Origin: Candidatus Omnitrophota bacterium
GTDB lineage: Bacteria; Omnitrophota; Gorgyraeia; Gorgyraeales; Gorgyraeaceae
Assembly (NCBI GenBank): GCA_003485765.1
Contig: DNHS01000011.1
Location: 94,277 to 152,998, forward strand
Direction: 5' to 3'
Length of the DNA stretch: 58,722 nucleotides
Shown here: positions 8,855 to 17,298 of the stretch, piece by piece
Position numbering within the stretch: position 1 is the first letter of the stretch
How the letters are laid out: the number at the start of each line of letters is the position of its first letter
Notes under the pieces: model-generated
The model's input: only the letters and a program-made list of their open reading frames with translations
What the model was told of the DNA's origin: nothing
Database searches by the model: none
Made by a program: the position numbers and the translations under genes

Positions 8855-9765
8855 TCACAGGTGGAGCAGGATTTCTCGGCTCCCATTTATGCGATAGATT
8901 TTTAAAAGAAGGTTATAAGGTTATTTGTATGGATAACCTTATAACAGGAAGCCTTGCTAATATTTCCCACCTTGAGAGAAACTCTGATTTTAAATTCATA
9001 AAATATAATGTATCTGAACATATAGACTTAAAAGACGAGGTTGATCTTATTTTGCACTTTGCTTCGCCTGCGAGCCCTATTGATTATCTGATGTATCCTA
9101 TACCGACGCTAAAAGTCGGCTCTTTGGGCACACATAATACGCTTGGCGTGGCAAAGGCTAAAAAGGCAAAATACCTTTTAGCGTCTACTTCCGAAGTGTA
9201 CGGCGACCCTAAAGTCAATCCTCAACCAGAATCTTATTATGGCCATGTTAATTGTGTCGGCCCCAGGGGAGTTTACGATGAGGCAAAGCGCTTTGCAGAA
9301 GCCATTACCATGGCATACCATAAAGCGCATGGCCTTGATACCAGGATAATTCGTATTTTCAATACATACGGTCCGTTTATGAGAAAAAACGACGGCCGTG
9401 TTATACCCAACTTTATAACCCAGGCATTAAAAAATGAGCCTATCACTGTTTATGGCAAAGGCCTTCAGACCAGAAGCCTTTGTTTTGTAACTGATCTCAT
9501 AGAAGGCATTTTCCGCTTAAGCCAGTCCGATGTCCATGATCCTGTAAATATCGGCAATCCTCATGAATTAAAAATCATAGAGCTGGCAAAATTGATCATT
9601 GAGCTTACTAATAGCAAAAGTAAGATTATTTACAATCCTCTGCCCATAGACGATCCAAAGGTCCGCCAGCCGGATATAACCAAAGCCAAGAAGCTTCTAA
9701 ACTGGTCGCCGAAAGTTGATTTGGAAAAAGGCTTAAAAGAAACTATCGAATGGTTCAAAAAATAA
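8836..9765 (+). CDS. UDP-glucuronate decarboxylase (UDP-xylose synthase)
   Basis: Decarboxylates UDP-glucuronate to UDP-xylose. The 309-aa extended SDR has TGGAGFLGSHLCDRF near the start, LHFASPASPIDY, TSEVYGDP, and the family-specific GPRGVYDEAKRFAE, where most UXS enzymes read GPRSCYDEGKR. RIFNTYGP follows, and a late VRQPDITKAKKLLNW segment, also typical. It overlaps gmd by 19 bases, and its stop overlaps the start of the Wzi-like gene (TAATG). The Ugd at 2148 supplies its substrate. Confidence 0.87.
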   Translation: MPKTVLITGGAGFLGSHLCDRFLKEGYKVICMDNLITGSLANISHLERNSDFKFIKYNVSEHIDLKDEVDLILHFASPASPIDYLMYPIPTLKVGSLGTHNTLGVAKAKKAKYLLASTSEVYGDPKVNPQPESYYGHVNCVGPRGVYDEAKRFAEAITMAYHKAHGLDTRIIRIFNTYGPFMRKNDGRVIPNFITQALKNEPITVYGKGLQTRSLCFVTDLIEGIFRLSQSDVHDPVNIGNPHELKIIELAKLIIELTNSKSKIIYNPLPIDDPKVRQPDITKAKKLLNWSPKVDLEKGLKETIEWFKK

Positions 9766-11348
9766 TGTTATGGAGTAGCGGAGCGAAGCTCCGCGCCTTT
9801 ATATTAATTTTATCTTTTATTTTTTTGGCTCCTTGTATCCTTGAAGCATCGCCTTCGGTTGATGTGCCTTTGAGGCATTGGAGCTATGACGCTATTGAAA
9901 AACTCGCCATCATAGGACTTTGCGATATAGCTGATATTGGCATTCGTCCTGTCTCCCGCATAAAAATGGCTTATATCGTAAAAACAGCCATTGATAAAGC
10001 CCGCGATTATGATAAAGAATTTGACTGGAATGAACAGGATTACCTGGAAACGCTTTTAAATAAACTGATAGATGAATTCAGGATTGAGCTCGTCAGTATA
10101 GGCGTTGAGGTTGCCAGCACCTTTAACCAGCCTCTCCCAAAAAATACACTAAAGATTCTGAATGACGTAAAGATTGAAAAAGTATATGCCAAGCTTGACA
10201 AAGATCGCATGCTTTTTGAAAATAAAGACGGTTGGATTCTAAAAGACGGATTTAACGCCAGGATTAAAGCCACTGCGTGGGCTAAATTATCTGAATTATG
10301 CGCCTTTTCAATTACGCCGGGCATAAGATATTCTTCTGAAGACACTGATGTTAATATTGAAGACGCTCATTTGAGAATTAATCCTACAGGCTGGAATACC
10401 GAATATGCTATCGGCCGATCTTCCATGTGGTGGGGGCCAGGTTTTCACGGCTCAATCCTTATGACTGACAATGCATTTCCCATGGACACCTTTAGGATTA
10501 ACAATATCTGGCCTTTCAGGCTTCCCTGGATTTTTAAGAACATGGGCCGATGGAGCGGAACATGGTTTATATCAAGGCTAGAGAAAAAATTCAACCCCTC
10601 ATATGCCATGTTTTCAGGATGGAAGTTAGACTATATTCCGGCTGAATTCTTAAAATTTGGCGTAGGCCATATTATGATGTTCGGAGGCAAGGGCGTTAAT
10701 GGGTATGGTTTTCATGATTTCATAGGAAATAGCTCTCTTTTCTTCAGCTCAGGCGGCGGAGCAGATGACCCGGAAAACCATATCATGTCCTGGGACGCTC
10801 AACTATTCTTGAGGCGTATAGACAGATTTTTGCCCATAGCAACAGGCGCCAAGCTTTATACAGAATGGGGCGCGGAAGATGAATCAAAGAGTATTCCAGT
10901 AGATCTTGCGTCTATAACCGGCGCATATTTTACAGATGTTTTTAAAATCCCTGGTTTTGACGTAAAAGCTGAGATTGCCAGGTTTCATAAGATTTTTTAT
11001 ACGCATTTTAAATATATATCAGGCTATATGCATAAAGGGAACTTTATAGGCCATCATGCGGGAGGGGATTCAGAAGATGTATCGCTCTCCGGAATATTTA
11101 ATTTTCCGGATGAATATAAATTCAGCGCTACTTTCAGCCATATGAGGCGCGGCCTTACTAAAGCCTTTATAGAAACCACAAATCAAATAAGATTAGAATT
11201 CAGCCTTACTGATGCTTTAAAAACGTACAACATAAAGGACGTTGAAGTAACGCTTTTTTACGAACTTGATGATATTACTAACTTAGAAAACGCCGGATCA
11301 ACCGCTAATAATCATATCATTGGCGCCGAAGTCACCAGAAAGTTTTAA
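9765..11348 (+). CDS. Capsule-assembly Wzi-family outer-membrane protein
   Basis: Likely an outer-membrane barrel that attaches or displays surface polysaccharide, matching its place at the end of the nucleotide-sugar operon. Family marks are GRSSMWWGPGFHGSILMTDN and many amphipathic strands towards a C-terminal LEFSLTDALKTY / HIIGAEVTRKF. A short SLH-like segment (VPLRHWSYDAIEKLAIIGLC) follows the signal peptide. I chose the ATG at 9765 (527 aa), which overlaps the preceding stop as TAATG; an in-frame ATG at 9750 would add five residues. The signal-peptide n-region (SSGAKLRA) is encoded by the hairpin at 9778-9794. Confidence 0.78.
   Translation: MLWSSGAKLRAFILILSFIFLAPCILEASPSVDVPLRHWSYDAIEKLAIIGLCDIADIGIRPVSRIKMAYIVKTAIDKARDYDKEFDWNEQDYLETLLNKLIDEFRIELVSIGVEVASTFNQPLPKNTLKILNDVKIEKVYAKLDKDRMLFENKDGWILKDGFNARIKATAWAKLSELCAFSITPGIRYSSEDTDVNIEDAHLRINPTGWNTEYAIGRSSMWWGPGFHGSILMTDNAFPMDTFRINNIWPFRLPWIFKNMGRWSGTWFISRLEKKFNPSYAMFSGWKLDYIPAEFLKFGVGHIMMFGGKGVNGYGFHDFIGNSSLFFSSGGGADDPENHIMSWDAQLFLRRIDRFLPIATGAKLYTEWGAEDESKSIPVDLASITGAYFTDVFKIPGFDVKAEIARFHKIFYTHFKYISGYMHKGNFIGHHAGGDSEDVSLSGIFNFPDEYKFSATFSHMRRGLTKAFIETTNQIRLEFSLTDALKTYNIKDVEVTLFYELDDITNLENAGSTANNHIIGAEVTRKF
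9778..9794. repeat. Short GC-rich hairpin inside the Wzi signal peptide
   Basis: GCGGAGC-GAA-GCTCCGC is a perfect 7-bp stem with a GAA loop, GC-rich within an AT-rich context, starting 13 bases into the reading frame. It encodes part of the positively charged start of the signal peptide. It could be an inserted palindromic element or could influence translation initiation. Confidence 0.5.
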
Positions 11349-11369
11349 ATAGAGGTGATAAAAAAACCT

Positions 11370-11397
11370 TTCAAAATACAATAAGTTGTGGTATACT
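11370..11397 (+). promoter_or_regulatory. Candidate sigma-70 promoter for the PilZ gene
   Basis: TTCAAA (11370-11375) and TATACT (11392-11397) are separated by 16 bases and lie just upstream of a strong ribosome binding site. This is one of the larger gaps in the region, between the Wzi-like gene and the PilZ gene, so a new transcription unit here is plausible. The -35 box is a 4/6 match. Confidence 0.45.
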
Positions 11398-11430
11398 TAA
11401 TTCCAATAGCTAATGAAGGAGGGGGCGAAG

Positions 11431-11766
11431 ATGAGAGCGAGTGATTTTATAGAGAAGAGAAAGTTTGAAAGATTAAACATGTCTCTCCCTATAACGCTAA
11501 AACATGTTTCAGACGATGGAAAAGAAAAGCTTATGGACGGTGTTACCAGCGATGTAAGTTATAACGGGGCGTTTGTAACAGATGCGGCTTCTAAGAATCT
11601 AAAGCCTGATGATAACTTACACGTATCTCTTGTTATTCCCAGAGATAATACAAGAGATTTTCCGTTCTCCCGCCTTATAGGAAAGGCAAGGATAGCAAGA
11701 ATCGAAGAAGCTGGGATTGCGCTTGAATTTAACGAGCGCATGTTACGGCTTTTAGTTGCTAATTAA
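11431..11766 (+). CDS. PilZ-domain protein (likely c-di-GMP binding)
   Basis: A single PilZ domain of 111 aa. Both signature parts of a c-di-GMP receptor are present: RKFER near residues 10-14 (RxxxR) and DVSYNGAF about 30 residues later (D/NxSxxG). The start at 11431 is fixed by the strong AAGGAGGGGG at 11416-11425; an upstream in-frame ATG at 11413 precedes that site and is unlikely. PilZ proteins commonly adjust pili, secretion or polysaccharide export, all of which have genes in this window. The only GGDEF-like domain here, in the kinase at 32138, is degenerate and cannot be assumed to make the ligand. Confidence 0.82.
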   Translation: MRASDFIEKRKFERLNMSLPITLKHVSDDGKEKLMDGVTSDVSYNGAFVTDAASKNLKPDDNLHVSLVIPRDNTRDFPFSRLIGKARIARIEEAGIALEFNERMLRLLVAN

Positions 11767-11822
11767 GGTTTCCTCCTTAAAACCGCCTTTTCAATAAATC
11801 CCTTGAGAGTTTTTGTCTCCAT

Positions 11823-12623
11823 ATGAAAAATAAACCTATAGGCATATTTGATTCAGGGGTAGGGGGACTTACTGTAGTTAAGCAGATATTCAAGAGGCTG
11901 CCTAATGAAGAGATTGTGTATCTGGGGGATACTGCAAGGGTTCCGTATGGCACAAAATCCCCTGAGACAATAAAAAGATTTGCAGTTGAGAATGCGGATT
12001 TTTTGATGAAGTTCAAAGTTAAACTTATTGTTGTTGCCTGCAATACTGTTTCAAGCACAAGCCTGGATATCCTCAGAGAAAAATTCAGCATTCCGATAGT
12101 GGGCGTTATTAAGCCAGGGGCTGAAAAGGCTGTCCAGATAACAAGAAATAATAAAGTAGGTATTATAGGCACATATACCACAGTAAGGAGCAAGGCATAT
12201 GAAAAAGAAATAAAGCATTTCTCTAAAGATATAGAGGTGGTGTCAAAGGCGTGCCCTTTATTTGTGCCTCTTGTGGAAGAAGGCTGGTTAAAGGAAGAGA
12301 TTACATTTAATATTGTTAAAAAATACCTTAAGCCGCTTATGGCTAGAAAGATAGATACGCTGATATTAGGGTGCACTCATTATCCGCTTTTGAAATCTGT
12401 AATTTCAAAGGTCGTAGGCAAAGAGGTGAAGATAATTGATTCCGCAAGTTCAGTAGCAGACGAGGTTCATAATATCCTGATGAGTTTTGGCGCATTGCGC
12501 GAAGGCGCTAGAAAGCCGCGCCACAGATTTTTTGCAACAGACGCAGTTGAGCATTTTGTGAGGGTTGGAGAAAAGTTTTTAGGCGCAAAGATTAACAAAG
12601 CTAAAAGGGCAAATTATGTATGA
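11823..12623 (+). CDS. murI: Glutamate racemase
   Basis: Makes D-glutamate for peptidoglycan in the cytoplasm. The 266-aa protein has IGIFDSGVGGLTV at the N-terminus, the first catalytic cysteine Cys73 in VVACNTVSS, and the second, Cys184, in ILGCTHYPLL. DTARVPYG is also conserved. It overlaps queD by 8 bases. A weak inverted repeat (TTAAGG/CCTTAA, 11763-11780) lies in the gap before it, but there is no convincing terminator. Confidence 0.95.
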   Translation: MKNKPIGIFDSGVGGLTVVKQIFKRLPNEEIVYLGDTARVPYGTKSPETIKRFAVENADFLMKFKVKLIVVACNTVSSTSLDILREKFSIPIVGVIKPGAEKAVQITRNNKVGIIGTYTTVRSKAYEKEIKHFSKDIEVVSKACPLFVPLVEEGWLKEEITFNIVKKYLKPLMARKIDTLILGCTHYPLLKSVISKVVGKEVKIIDSASSVADEVHNILMSFGALREGARKPRHRFFATDAVEHFVRVGEKFLGAKINKAKRANYV

Positions 12624-12984
12624 AATTTTAATAAAAGGAGATTTTTCGAGTGCCCATAACCTTATAGGGTATAAAGGTAAATGCGAGAAATTGCATGGCC
12701 ACAGCTGGAAGGTGGAGGCAAGATTCAAGAAAGACAGCCTGAACAATATAGGGATATCAGTTGATTTTACTTTGCTTAAAGCTAAATTAAAAACAGTCCT
12801 TAAAAAATTAGACCATGTTCACCTTAATAAGCTGGATATCTTTAAAAAACAAAATCCCTCAGCAGAAAATATAGCAGGTTTTATCTACGCTAAGCTCAAG
12901 AGCTCCATCAAAGAAAAAGGCCTAATTCTAAAGTCAGTATCTGTGTGGGAGTCAGACGCCTCCTGCGCGACTTATTACGAATAA
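12616..12984 (+). CDS. queD: 6-carboxy-5,6,7,8-tetrahydropterin synthase (QueD / PTPS family)
   Basis: Zinc enzyme of the queuosine pathway. The 122-aa protein shows the zinc ligands His14 (FSSAHNL), His27 and His29 (KLHGHSW), and the catalytic cysteine Cys23 in GKCEKLHGH. Later Asp/His (KLDHVHLN) and Glu (VWESDASC) residues complete the site. No other queuosine gene is visible in the window. A 6-pyruvoyltetrahydropterin synthase role is the main alternative within the family. Confidence 0.85.
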   Translation: MYEILIKGDFSSAHNLIGYKGKCEKLHGHSWKVEARFKKDSLNNIGISVDFTLLKAKLKTVLKKLDHVHLNKLDIFKKQNPSAENIAGFIYAKLKSSIKEKGLILKSVSVWESDASCATYYE

Positions 12985-12987
12985 ATA

Positions 12988-14289
12988 ATGAGAATTCTGT
13001 ATAATTTAGTATTTTTTCTATTGGGTATATTTTATCTGCCGTATTTTGTGGTTACAAGGCGTTACAGATATGGCATGAAGGATAGATTTGGGTTACTGCC
13101 TGAAAAGATAAAATCTGTTTGTTCAAAAACCAAAATTATCTGGGTGCATGCTGTAAGCGTAGGAGAGGTTAAAGCAGCAGGTATCTTGGCGCCTCTTTTG
13201 AGAAGAGCATTCCCGTCGCACACACTTCTTTTTTCAACCGTTACCCATACTGGAAATAAAGTCGCTAAAACCATAGCTAGTGGAAATGAAGGCGTGTTTT
13301 TTCTTCCGTTTGATATAAGTTTTATAGTAGATAGAGTTGTGAAAACGGTTAGGCCAGAGATATTTATTTCTATGGAAACAGAACTATGGCCAAACCTGAT
13401 ACTTTCGCTTTACAAAGCAGGCTCAAAGCTTATATTAGCGAACGGAAGGATTTCAAACAGGTCTTATTCAAGATATAAAAAAGGCAGATTTTTCATATCA
13501 GCTCTTCTAAAGAAATTTTCTCTTATATTAATGCAGTCAGCCCAGGACGCAAAGAGGATTATTGCTCTCGGCGCGCAAAAAGAAAAGGTCTTTATAACAG
13601 GCAATCTGAAATTTGATATTCCTCTCTTAAATTTTGATACTAAAAGAACAGAGCTCAGGAAAAAGTTAAATCTCAATGAGAATGAAATTTTAATTATAGC
13701 AGGCAGCACGCACAAGCCAGAAGAAGAGGTTATAATAGATTGTTTCGCGAGATTAAAAAAGGAGCATGATAATATTCGGCTTCTTATCGCGCCGCGCCAT
13801 ATAGAGCGCGCCGGGGAAATAGAAAGACTTTTATCTAAAACCGGATTTAAATCTATCAGGATTTCTCAAATTTATACGAACGACGAATCACGAATCACGA
13901 ACGACGAACGACGAGCAACGAGCGACGAGCAAAGCGTTTTTCTTCTAGATACTATCGGCGAATTAAGATCTATGTATTCTGCTTCAGATATGGTGTTTAT
14001 GGGAGGCAGTCTTATTAAAAAAGGCGGGCAGAATCCAATAGAGCCAGCCAGCTTTGGAAAACCGATAATATTCGGCAGATATACTTTTAATTTTCATGAT
14101 GTGACAAAAATATTTCTGGAAAATGGTTCAGGCATAGAAGTGGATGACAAGGAAGGGCTTTATTCAGCTATAAGATTCCTATTGAATAATCCGGAAGATA
14201 GAAAAAGACTTGGTATAAATGCCAAAGATACCATTAATAAAAATTCAGGCTCCAGCCAAAGAACAATAGATTTAATCCTTTCAAATTAA
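12988..14289 (+). CDS. waaA: 3-deoxy-D-manno-octulosonic acid (Kdo) transferase
   Basis: Transfers Kdo from CMP-Kdo to the lipid A precursor at the inner membrane. The 433-aa protein has an N-terminal membrane anchor (about 1-22). The GT30 acceptor domain follows (WVHAVSVGEVKAA, with the conserved Ser-Val-Gly-Glu, and FSTVTHTGN). The C-terminal donor domain has IIAGSTHKPEEE, LLIAPRH and FMGGSLIKKGGQNPIEPA. Residues 297-315, in the linker before the DTIGEL segment, are encoded by eight degenerate 7-bp tandem units (13876-13931) that look inserted. The kdsB, kdsA, kdsC and kdsD genes for its donor lie at 27-32 kb. Confidence 0.93.
   Translation: MRILYNLVFFLLGIFYLPYFVVTRRYRYGMKDRFGLLPEKIKSVCSKTKIIWVHAVSVGEVKAAGILAPLLRRAFPSHTLLFSTVTHTGNKVAKTIASGNEGVFFLPFDISFIVDRVVKTVRPEIFISMETELWPNLILSLYKAGSKLILANGRISNRSYSRYKKGRFFISALLKKFSLILMQSAQDAKRIIALGAQKEKVFITGNLKFDIPLLNFDTKRTELRKKLNLNENEILIIAGSTHKPEEEVIIDCFARLKKEHDNIRLLIAPRHIERAGEIERLLSKTGFKSIRISQIYTNDESRITNDERRATSDEQSVFLLDTIGELRSMYSASDMVFMGGSLIKKGGQNPIEPASFGKPIIFGRYTFNFHDVTKIFLENGSGIEVDDKEGLYSAIRFLLNNPEDRKRLGINAKDTINKNSGSSQRTIDLILSN
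13876..13931. repeat. Heptanucleotide tandem array, type B, inside waaA
   Basis: Eight consecutive degenerate 7-bp units with consensus ACGARYR (ACGAACG, ACGAATC, ACGAATC, ACGAACG, ACGAACG, ACGAGCA, ACGAGCG, ACGAGCA). Because 21 bases make seven codons, the peptide shows a 7-residue periodicity (ITNDESR-like). The array stays open in frame. The same unit occurs at 16706-16733. Confidence 0.85.
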
Positions 14290-14318
14290 TAGACAATCCC
14301 CTATAAATATACTATCAT
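14290..14318 (+). promoter_or_regulatory. Candidate promoter upstream of lpxK
   Basis: TAGACA (14290-14295) and TATCAT (14313-14318) are 17 bases apart in the 63-base gap between waaA and lpxK. Both boxes are 5/6 matches to the sigma-70 consensus. The surrounding sequence is very AT-rich, so chance matches are possible. Confidence 0.4.
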
Positions 14319-14352
14319 ATATCAAATATAGCTTAAATGGGCTAAGGAATTT

Positions 14353-15372
14353 ATGGTTTTTAGAAAAATAGTTTTTTTATTCTGCGTACCTTTTTCTTTT
14401 TTATATTTTTTTATAATAACTCTGCGTAATGTTTTCTATGCCTTTAATATTTTTCGAAAACATAAAATTAACGCAAAGGTTATAAGCGTTGGGAATATTA
14501 CATGGGGAGGGACAGGGAAGACGCCTGTGGCTGCATTTATTGCAGATATTCTTGCCAAGAAAAATCACAGAGTAAGTATTTTGATAAGAGGATACGGGAA
14601 TGATGAGTCAGAGCTTCTCCCAAAATTAACTTCAAATGTACCTGTCTTGGTTGGAAAAGACAGAGTTGCAAGAGGCTTGGAAGCCATAGAGAGCAATCTT
14701 TCGGATACTATTTTATTGGATGACGGATTTCAGTACGTCCGGTTGAGAAGAGATTTGGATATAGTATGTGTAGATGCTGTGAAACCTTTTGGGAATGGCT
14801 GTGTGATACCAGCAGGGATATTACGCGAAGGCCTTAGTTCGCTTAAAAGGGCAGATATATTTTTAATCACAAAGGCGGATTTAGTTTCCAGCAAAGATAA
14901 ATTGGAAAAGCTGGAAAGGAAATTAAGATTCATAAATCCAGGAGCCATTATTGCAAAAGCCATACATAGGCCGTTATATTTTTATAGGCTTTCAAATGAG
15001 GAAAAGGTGAATATAGGGGAACTACAGAATAAAGAGTTTGCGCTGGTTTCAGCAATCGGCAGCCCAGAATGCTTTGAAAAGACAGTCCTGCGTCTGGGAT
15101 TAAAGATTAATAAACATTTTATTTTCAGAGATCATCATATGTATAAAAAAGAAGACTTGGACAGGATAAATGATTATTGCAGAAAGAATAACATAGATAC
15201 AGTTATTAGTACCGAGAAGGATGCGGTGAAGCTGCAGAGAGTGGAGGGTATAGGGCATAGAGCAGAGAGCAAAGAGCAAAGGGTGAAATATTTGGTATTA
15301 AAAGTGAGGCTGGAGATAATTGAAAATGAAGATGGATTTTATAATAGACTTTTTGGGATTTATAGCAGTTAA
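14353..15372 (+). CDS. lpxK: Tetraacyldisaccharide 4'-kinase
   Basis: Phosphorylates the 4' position of the lipid A disaccharide at the inner membrane. The 339-aa protein has an N-terminal membrane helix (about 6-30), a P-loop VGNITWGGTGKTP (46-58), the LLDDGFQYVRLRRDLDIV segment typical of LpxK, and TEKDAVKL near residue 288. Residues about 296-312 are encoded by a heptanucleotide array (15239-15287) between that segment and the last strand, apparently an in-frame insertion. The start has a good AAGGA. The 3' end overlaps the acyltransferase gene. Confidence 0.93.
   Translation: MVFRKIVFLFCVPFSFLYFFIITLRNVFYAFNIFRKHKINAKVISVGNITWGGTGKTPVAAFIADILAKKNHRVSILIRGYGNDESELLPKLTSNVPVLVGKDRVARGLEAIESNLSDTILLDDGFQYVRLRRDLDIVCVDAVKPFGNGCVIPAGILREGLSSLKRADIFLITKADLVSSKDKLEKLERKLRFINPGAIIAKAIHRPLYFYRLSNEEKVNIGELQNKEFALVSAIGSPECFEKTVLRLGLKINKHFIFRDHHMYKKEDLDRINDYCRKNNIDTVISTEKDAVKLQRVEGIGHRAESKEQRVKYLVLKVRLEIIENEDGFYNRLFGIYSS
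15239..15287. repeat. Heptanucleotide tandem array, type A, inside lpxK
   Basis: Seven consecutive 7-bp units with consensus GRGYRDA: GAGTGGA, GGGTATA, GGGCATA, GAGCAGA, GAGCAAA, GAGCAAA, GGGTGAA. It encodes a charged linker (GIGHRAESKEQR). Related arrays are at 40352-40379 and 41377-41397; the 14-base string ATAGGGCATAGAGC is shared exactly with the array at 40352. Confidence 0.85.
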
Positions 15373-17275
15373 ATCCTTCAGTATTTTTTTATGGCGCATC
15401 CCGCTGAGGCCTAGCTTGTGGATGGGAAGGCGTATGGGGGATATTGTATATCACGCCAATTTGAAACGGAGGATGATTGCGTACGCTAATTTAAAAGCAG
15501 CGTTTCCTGAAAAATCTTCCAGGGATCTCAAAAGGATAAACAGGGCTCATTTTGAAAATTTAGGTATGAACGTAATAGAGTTATTGAAACTGCCTTTTAT
15601 GGCCAAGGATTATCTGAGGCGCCATGTAAAACTTGAAAACGCAGATGCTGTTAAACTCAGCCTGGAACAAGGAAAAGGCGTAATAGTTCTTACTGCTCAT
15701 TTCGGGAACTGGGAGATAGCATCTCTCGTTGCAAGTTTAAATGGTTATACCATGTCTGTATTTGCGCGCGAGCAGAAGTATGAAAGATTAAATAATCTCC
15801 TGAACCAATTCAGGCAGTCAACAGGCTGCAAGGTTATAACAAAGGGTTTTTCAATAAAAGACATAATCAGAACTTTGAATAATAACGGCATAGTTGCCAT
15901 GCTCTCTGATCAGGATGCAGGCGCAAACGGCGTATTTGTAAATTTCTTCAACAGGCCTGCTTCAACTGCCAAGGGCATAATAGCTTTTGGTTCAAAGACA
16001 GGCGCAAAGATTCTTCCTTCATTTATCTGGAGAGTCGGGGTTGATAAACATATAGCCAGGGCGGGGGATCCGTTTAGGCTTGTAAGTACAGGAGATAAAG
16101 AAAAGGATGTAAAAGTTAATCTTCAAATGATAGCGGATATCCTGGAAGATTATATAAGGAAATTTCCTGAACAATGGCTATGGGCTCATAAGAGATGGAA
16201 AAGCACGCCTCAGCGAAGCGTATTGATTCTGGCAGACGGGAAAGCAGGCCATCTTAATCAGGCAATAGGAGTGGCAGAAATGGTTGAGGATGCCCTAGGC
16301 TCAAGGCTTAAGGCTCGAGCCATAGAGGAGAAACCTATTGTTAAAATCCAAGTTATAGATGTGAAATTTAAAAATAAATTCATGAAGATAATTTTAAACC
16401 TTTCCAGCGTTTTTGCTTCCAGAAGATGCCAGGGGTGCTTGAGATGCCTTAAATTCTGCCTGACAAAAAAATCCTTTGAGGCTGTAAAAAATAAATATGC
16501 GGATATTATTATTTCTTGCGGGGCTTCTACTGTTCCGGCGAATATATTTTTAAAATACGAGAACAACGCAAAGAATGTTGTAATAATGAAGCCAGGACTT
16601 GCTCGCAGTAAGAAGATAGATTTAATTATTCTTCCGCGCCATGATGTGTTACGACCAACGAAAAATATATTAATCATAGAAGGGGCGCCGAATAGAATCC
16701 GAGTTACGAACGCCGGAGGACGAGCTACGAACAATGGGATAGGTTTGCTGATAGGCGGGGATGCTAAAGGATTTCAACTGAATAAAGGATGGGTTGAAAA
16801 AGTGGTAGATGCGCTTATAAAGATTAGTGAAGAGAAAGATCTCGATATATTTGTTTCTACATCCAGAAGGACTTCGCTTGAAGTAGATAGATTATTAAAA
16901 GAAAAATTGAGCGATAATAAGCGCTGCAAATTACTTATTATCGCAAATGAAAAAAATATAGATGGCGCTGTAGCTAATATATTTGGGTTAAGCGATATTA
17001 TAATAATCTCTCCGGAGAGTATGTCTATGATCTCGGAAGCTGCGAGTTCTGGGAAGCATGTTGTAGTATTCAGGGAGCGCCAGAGCGCCAGAGCGCCAGA
17101 GCGCCAGACTAAGTATGAAAAGCTTGTTGCTAATTTTGAAAAAGAAGGTTATATAAAAACGGCAGCTCCTGACGAGATTTATAATAAGATAAAAGAAATA
17201 TTGGAGACAAGGCCAGAGGTTAAGAGGCTGGATGATAGAGAGAAAATAGTAGAAAGACTAAAAGGGTTAATCTAG
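15326..17275 (+). CDS. Fusion: lipid A acyltransferase (LpxL/HtrB family) + ELM1-like domain
   Basis: The N-terminal half (about 1-295) is an LpxL/HtrB-type acyltransferase that would add a secondary acyl chain to Kdo-lipid A. It has an N-terminal hydrophobic segment, the HxxxxE catalytic motif in TAHFGNWE (His125/Glu130 from this start), SDQDAGANGVFV and FPEQWLWAHKRW. The C-terminal half, from SVLILADGKAGHLNQA (about 297), resembles the ELM1/DUF1022 family (ISCGASTVPANIF, IEGAPNRI, SPESMSMISEA), glycosyltransferase-like proteins of unclear function. The ATG at 15326 is preferred over the in-frame TTG at 15320 because a GGAG lies about 10 bases upstream. Two tandem repeats (16706, 17075) sit inside the ELM1 part. 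Confidence 0.82.
   Translation: MKMDFIIDFLGFIAVKSFSIFLWRIPLRPSLWMGRRMGDIVYHANLKRRMIAYANLKAAFPEKSSRDLKRINRAHFENLGMNVIELLKLPFMAKDYLRRHVKLENADAVKLSLEQGKGVIVLTAHFGNWEIASLVASLNGYTMSVFAREQKYERLNNLLNQFRQSTGCKVITKGFSIKDIIRTLNNNGIVAMLSDQDAGANGVFVNFFNRPASTAKGIIAFGSKTGAKILPSFIWRVGVDKHIARAGDPFRLVSTGDKEKDVKVNLQMIADILEDYIRKFPEQWLWAHKRWKSTPQRSVLILADGKAGHLNQAIGVAEMVEDALGSRLKARAIEEKPIVKIQVIDVKFKNKFMKIILNLSSVFASRRCQGCLRCLKFCLTKKSFEAVKNKYADIIISCGASTVPANIFLKYENNAKNVVIMKPGLARSKKIDLIILPRHDVLRPTKNILIIEGAPNRIRVTNAGGRATNNGIGLLIGGDAKGFQLNKGWVEKVVDALIKISEEKDLDIFVSTSRRTSLEVDRLLKEKLSDNKRCKLLIIANEKNIDGAVANIFGLSDIIIISPESMSMISEAASSGKHVVVFRERQSARAPERQTKYEKLVANFEKEGYIKTAAPDEIYNKIKEILETRPEVKRLDDREKIVERLKGLI
16706..16733. repeat. 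Short heptanucleotide array, type B, in the ELM1 domain
   Basis: Four 7-bp units in the same phase as the waaA array (ACGAACG, CCGGAGG, ACGAGCT, ACGAACA); the second is diverged. They encode the segment between APNRI and the next core strand (GLLIGGDAKG), a loop position. Confidence 0.55.
17075..17106. repeat. Octanucleotide tandem repeat, four perfect copies
   Basis: GAGCGCCA is repeated four times without error inside the ELM1 part of the acyltransferase fusion, about 57 codons before its stop. The unit length is not a multiple of three, so gain or loss of one copy would shift the frame and alter or truncate the end of the protein. Confidence 0.85.
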
Positions 17276-17298
17276 GTCTGCCCAGACCAAAAAATACT

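Noticed and set aside
11777..12376. 199-codon open frame on the minus strand opposite murI
   Set aside because: It lies inside murI, whose catalytic motifs are intact. The translation has low-complexity hydrophobic composition and no recognisable motif, as expected of an antisense shadow.
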